From Candidatus Faecivivens stercoripullorum (lineage in GTDB: Bacteria > Bacillota > Clostridia > Oscillospirales > Ruminococcaceae), in contig DVLW01000231.1 in assembly GCA_018715285.1 (NCBI GenBank), forward strand, positions 1-9,623: a stretch of 9,623 bases of DNA, in the 5' to 3' direction. Positions 7,617 through 9,623 of the stretch are shown here, in pieces; the stretch's first letter is position 1, and the number at the start of each line of letters is the position of its first letter. The notes beneath the pieces were generated by a model, which was given only the letters and a program-made list of their open reading frames with translations, did not search any database and was not told the DNA's origin. The position numbers and the translations under genes were made by a program.

Positions 7617-7848
7617 GGTAGCTTCCACGGTACCACTCCTGTTGCCACGCCTTACAGCATGACCGCTCATCACGCATCCAACAATGCGCTTTCCCATAAC
7701 GGAGGATTCCGGACCCGCTTACTTGTTTCCTTTCAGAGGCCAGCTCAGGGGTGATAGAAGATTTTCTTCCTTACGCTGTCTTGCACCGTCCGGCAGCTCT
7801 CTGCGGTAAATCCGAAACTTCGTCCCCATCATTGCATTTAAATATTTA
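7617..7848 (-). promoter_or_regulatory. T-box leader, probable isoleucine specifier
   Basis: This untranslated leader should sense uncharged tRNA-Ile. Near the 5' end the stem I landmarks AGAGAGC and GGTGCAAGA are present (about 7775-7802). A lower helix GGGG/CCCC and an inner GAAG/CTTC frame an internal loop whose 3' side reads U-AUC-A, putting the specifier codon AUC (Ile) at 7755-7753. The T-box motif AGGAGTGGTACCGTGG (7640-7625) contains UGGU, which would pair with an ACCA tRNA end; that agrees with A73 of tRNA-Ile. The terminator follows directly. The specifier was assigned by hand-folding. The other frames would give CUA, UAU or UCA, but AUC suits both the loop position and the genes controlled. 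Confidence 0.9.
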
Positions 7849-7854
7849 TACATT

Positions 7855-7883
7855 ATTATAGGCGAATTTACTCAGGATGTCAA
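7855..7883 (-). promoter_or_regulatory. Consensus sigma-A promoter of the ilv operon
   Basis: On the minus strand TTGACA (7883-7878), a 17-nt spacer and TATAAT (7860-7855) match the housekeeping consensus at all 12 positions. Transcription should begin near 7848, just before T-box stem I. Such a strong promoter fits control by attenuation rather than by initiation. Confidence 0.93.
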
Positions 7884-7930
7884 GACCCATTCTCACGAAA
7901 AGTTTTCCCCTATCCCGCACATTTTCGCCA

Positions 7931-9175
7931 TCAATGCCGTACGCCGAACCCTGGAAGCTGGATTTTATTTTCCCGATGTGGTGCAGCGGCTATCCTCTGG
8001 CAGAGAGAAGCGGCCATCACTGCATTTTTGCCGTATCTGCCGCGCAGCTGCTCCACCGTCTGAAACAGCCGTTCACTGCGCTCATCTACCAGAGGACTTG
8101 CAAAAAGGCTGGTCTGCACCGGCTGTCCCTGTGGGCAGAGGTTGATTGCCCGTACCGTCACCGCACGCACCGGACGACTCCAGTCATATCTTCCGGTAAA
8201 CAGCTGGTGGGCAGCTTTTGCAATCGACAGTGGCGCCAGTACCGGAACCGGTGTTTTACCCTGAAATTCAGCGTATCCCATCGACTGGTCTCTTACCGCA
8301 ACCGATACGCCTTCTGCCGCCATACCAGCCGCATTGAGACGATGGCTGACATCCTGCGCCAGATGGTAAATCATCAGCCAGACTTCCTCATTATTGACCA
8401 GATCTCTCGTTGCGGTCATTCCGTGCCCGACGCTTTTGATCGGGTCGCGCCATCCCAGCGGCATGACCGGCGAACAGTCTTCTCCTGCTGCATACTCGCA
8501 CAGTGCAGCACCACCTTTACCGATTGCACGGCTGACAGCATCGCGGTCAGCCATCGCAAGCTGTCCAATGGTTCTGATACCAAACTTTACCAGCCGTCTT
8601 TCGGTTGCCGGCCCTACACCCCAGAGTGTTCCTACCGGCAGCGGCCAGAGTTTCTGCCGGAAATTCTGCTGTGAAATCACCGTTACCGCATCCGGCTTTT
8701 TCAGATCAGAACCAATCTTTGCAAAAATCTTATTGAAGCTGACCCCAATCGAAACCGTAATCCCCAGTTTTTCCCGAATCTCCGTCCGAATCTTTTCCGC
8801 AATCTCCTCACCGCTGCCAAACAGCCTTGTGCTTCCCGTCACATCCAGCCAGCACTCGTCCAGCCCGTACGGTTCCACCAGATCGGTATACTGAGCATAA
8901 ATCCGCCTTGCTGCCCGTGAAAAAGAGAGATAAGCATCAAAATGCGGCGGAACTTCCACCAGTCCCGGACATTTTTCATGTGCCTGCCAGATGGGTTCAC
9001 CCGTCACAATACCGCACGCCTTTGCTTCCATCGACTTAGCCAACACGATACCATGCCTTTCCGCACGGGAACCGCAGACAATCATCGGCTTGCCGACAAG
9101 CGCGGGATTGAGTTTCTGTTCGATACTGGCATAGCAGTTATTCATATCGGAATGCAGGATAATCCGGCTGCTCAT
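7931..9175 (-). CDS. dinB: Y-family DNA polymerase IV
   Basis: This error-prone translesion polymerase extends past damaged bases. In 414 residues I see the catalytic D10 in HSDMNNCYASIE (Y15 at the steric-gate position), the palm motif GLDECWLDVTGS with D106/E107, a helix-hairpin-helix (about 183-206, TLWGVGPATERRL), a little-finger domain (about 245-350) and a sliding-clamp binding motif QTSLF (354-358). About 56 residues follow that motif. HSDMNNCYASIE, rather than the enterobacterial MDMDAFFA form, is typical of a Bacillota subgroup. The start has GGGAGGA about 6 nt upstream. The promoter with two LexA-like boxes lies upstream. No clear terminator separates its stop from the ilv promoter 48 nt downstream. 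Confidence 0.93.
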   Translation of the reverse strand: MSSRIILHSDMNNCYASIEQKLNPALVGKPMIVCGSRAERHGIVLAKSMEAKACGIVTGEPIWQAHEKCPGLVEVPPHFDAYLSFSRAARRIYAQYTDLVEPYGLDECWLDVTGSTRLFGSGEEIAEKIRTEIREKLGITVSIGVSFNKIFAKIGSDLKKPDAVTVISQQNFRQKLWPLPVGTLWGVGPATERRLVKFGIRTIGQLAMADRDAVSRAIGKGGAALCEYAAGEDCSPVMPLGWRDPIKSVGHGMTATRDLVNNEEVWLMIYHLAQDVSHRLNAAGMAAEGVSVAVRDQSMGYAEFQGKTPVPVLAPLSIAKAAHQLFTGRYDWSRPVRAVTVRAINLCPQGQPVQTSLFASPLVDERSERLFQTVEQLRGRYGKNAVMAASLCQRIAAAPHRENKIQLPGFGVRH

Positions 9176-9188
9176 GAAGATTCCTCCC

Positions 9189-9200
9189 GAATATTTGTTC
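9189..9200 (-). promoter_or_regulatory. Candidate LexA (SOS) box 1, between dinB -10 and ribosome binding site
   Basis: The minus strand reads GAACAAATATTC, one base off the Gram-positive LexA pattern GAAC-N4-GTTC. It sits at the expected transcription start, directly between the -10 (9208-9213) and GGGAGGA (9182-9188), where a repressor would block transcription. A second near-identical box lies at 9246-9257. Confidence 0.55.
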
Positions 9201-9207
9201 CGTTTTT

Positions 9208-9236
9208 AGGATATCATATTTCAGATCAAAAGTCAA
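9208..9236 (-). promoter_or_regulatory. Sigma-A promoter of dinB
   Basis: On the minus strand TTGACT (9236-9231), a 17-nt spacer and TATCCT (9213-9208) form a good housekeeping promoter. The predicted start is near 9201, about 25 nt before the dinB ATG. Confidence 0.8.
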
Positions 9237-9245
9237 CGTATTTTA

Positions 9246-9257
9246 GAAAATTTGTTC
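9246..9257 (-). promoter_or_regulatory. Candidate LexA (SOS) box 2, upstream of dinB -35
   Basis: The minus strand reads GAACAAATTTTC, sharing 11 of 12 bases with box 1 and lying 57 bp upstream of it, about 10 bp beyond the -35. It is centred in a wider imperfect palindrome, TAGAACAAATTTTCTA. Confidence 0.45.
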
Positions 9258-9303
9258 TATTCAATTTCTGGCGTTTCTCAGTTCCTATTCCTATTTATAA
9301 CGC

Positions 9304-9346
9304 GAAAACAGGGAACCGGCGAGAATCTTGCCCACCAGTTCCCTGT
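9304..9346 (-). terminator. Intrinsic terminator after the small-protein gene
   Basis: ACAGGGAACTGG (9346-9335) pairs with CCGGTTCCCTGT (9319-9308) through 12 pairs including one G-U, around a 15-nt loop, and is followed by TTTTC. The + strand copy is followed by CTTTTA, so it may work in both directions. On the minus strand it ends the unit that contains the gene at 9405-9572 before the dinB promoter. Confidence 0.75.
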
Positions 9347-9404
9347 CTTTTATCTGTCATTCAATCCCTGAAAGTATCTCTCAGCCTGGCTGATACCACC
9401 AATC

Positions 9405-9572
9405 CTATGCACCTGCCGCTTCTTCGACGATGGCGTTCCATTCTTCCCTGTCAGAAAGATTGAGACGGTACTCCACTTCAATATACCAGCTGGCAGTTGT
9501 CTCTTTCTGAGCAGTTAATTCCCTCTGGATACTGACAGCCAGCAGCGTATATTCACTTGCATCTGCCATCAT
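9405..9572 (-). CDS. Small acidic hypothetical protein (55 aa)
   Basis: ATG 9572 is preceded by AAAGGAG with a 7-nt gap, an excellent ribosome binding site (a second ATG follows at once). The product begins MMADASEYTLLAVSIQREL and ends EEWNAIVEEAAGA before TAG 9405. It is acidic and appears helical, has no signal peptide or membrane segment, and belongs to no family I recognise. A shifted frame overlapping its end (GTG 9412 to TAA 9350) reads ...GGISQAERYFQGLNDR and stops just before the terminator, so the true product could be longer through a frameshift, or there may be a second tiny gene. A likely extended -10 lies upstream at the window edge. Confidence 0.6.
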   Translation of the reverse strand: MMADASEYTLLAVSIQRELTAQKETTASWYIEVEYRLNLSDREEWNAIVEEAAGA

Positions 9573-9604
9573 ATATCAACTCCTTTTTTAACGCCAATCG
9601 GTGA

Positions 9605-9623
9605 GCAAAGTATAGCACTTTGC
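9605..9623 (-). promoter_or_regulatory. Inverted repeat over the probable -10 of the small-protein gene
   Basis: GCAAAGT-atagc-ACTTTGC is a perfect repeat with 7-bp arms and a 5-nt spacer. Read on the minus strand it contains TGCTATACT, an extended -10 (TATACT at 9614-9609). The -35 would lie outside the window. This arrangement suits a repressor operator. The repeat touches the window end and may be longer. Confidence 0.4.

Noticed and set aside
7877..8674. A 265-codon + strand frame opposite dinB and crossing the ilv promoter
   Set aside because: Its start overlaps the consensus ilv promoter, and it has no family features and no Shine-Dalgarno. It is a shadow of dinB.
1..9623. CRISPR array, transposon or prophage module
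   Set aside because: No regularly spaced repeats, transposase, integrase or phage structural genes were seen. All large frames are housekeeping metabolism, transport and repair.

Overview
This window looks like part of a Bacillota genome, most likely a mid-GC Clostridia (Oscillospirales-like) chromosome. The reasons are strong GGAGG-type Shine-Dalgarno sites, sigma-A promoters with 17-bp spacers, a T-box leader, a LexA-like box of the GAAC-N4-NTTC type, and clostridial-type IlvB, DinB and Ca2+-ATPase sequences. This is inferred from style and protein character, without a database match. Every supportable gene lies on the minus strand, so the window is best read from right to left.

Right to left: (a) 9405-9572 is a 55-residue acidic small protein with a good ribosome binding site, an inverted repeat over its probable -10, and a strong hairpin terminator at 9304-9346. 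(b) 7931-9175 is a Y-family polymerase IV (dinB). Its near-consensus promoter is flanked by two copies of GAACAAATNTTC, which look like LexA/SOS operators. (c) 7571-7883 holds a consensus promoter and a T-box leader (specifier AUC = Ile, T-box motif, intrinsic terminator). It controls ilvB (5840-7507), ilvN (5348-5827), ilvA (4054-5253) and a short-chain dehydrogenase (3305-4057) whose start overlaps the ilvA stop. A well-formed terminator at 3082-3120 closes this unit. (d) 329-2992 is a P-type Ca2+-transporting ATPase. (e) 1-68 is the start of one more minus-strand gene, with its own promoter at 267-295 and a leader of about 190 nt.

The central operon is a compact isoleucine/valine entry module. 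IlvA makes 2-oxobutyrate from threonine, and IlvBN condenses it, or pyruvate, with a second pyruvate-derived unit. The T-box lets uncharged tRNA-Ile switch the operon on. ilvC and ilvD are not in the window. The translationally coupled SDR is the unexpected member and has a changed catalytic-tetrad residue.

I found no CRISPR array, transposon, tRNA, rRNA or phage gene set, and nothing that clearly forms a new multi-gene system. The most interesting leads are the ilvA-SDR coupling, the paired LexA-like boxes at dinB, the GC-rich non-coding stretch at 3121-3304, the repeated GCTATCC words ahead of two genes, and the small-protein locus at the right edge.
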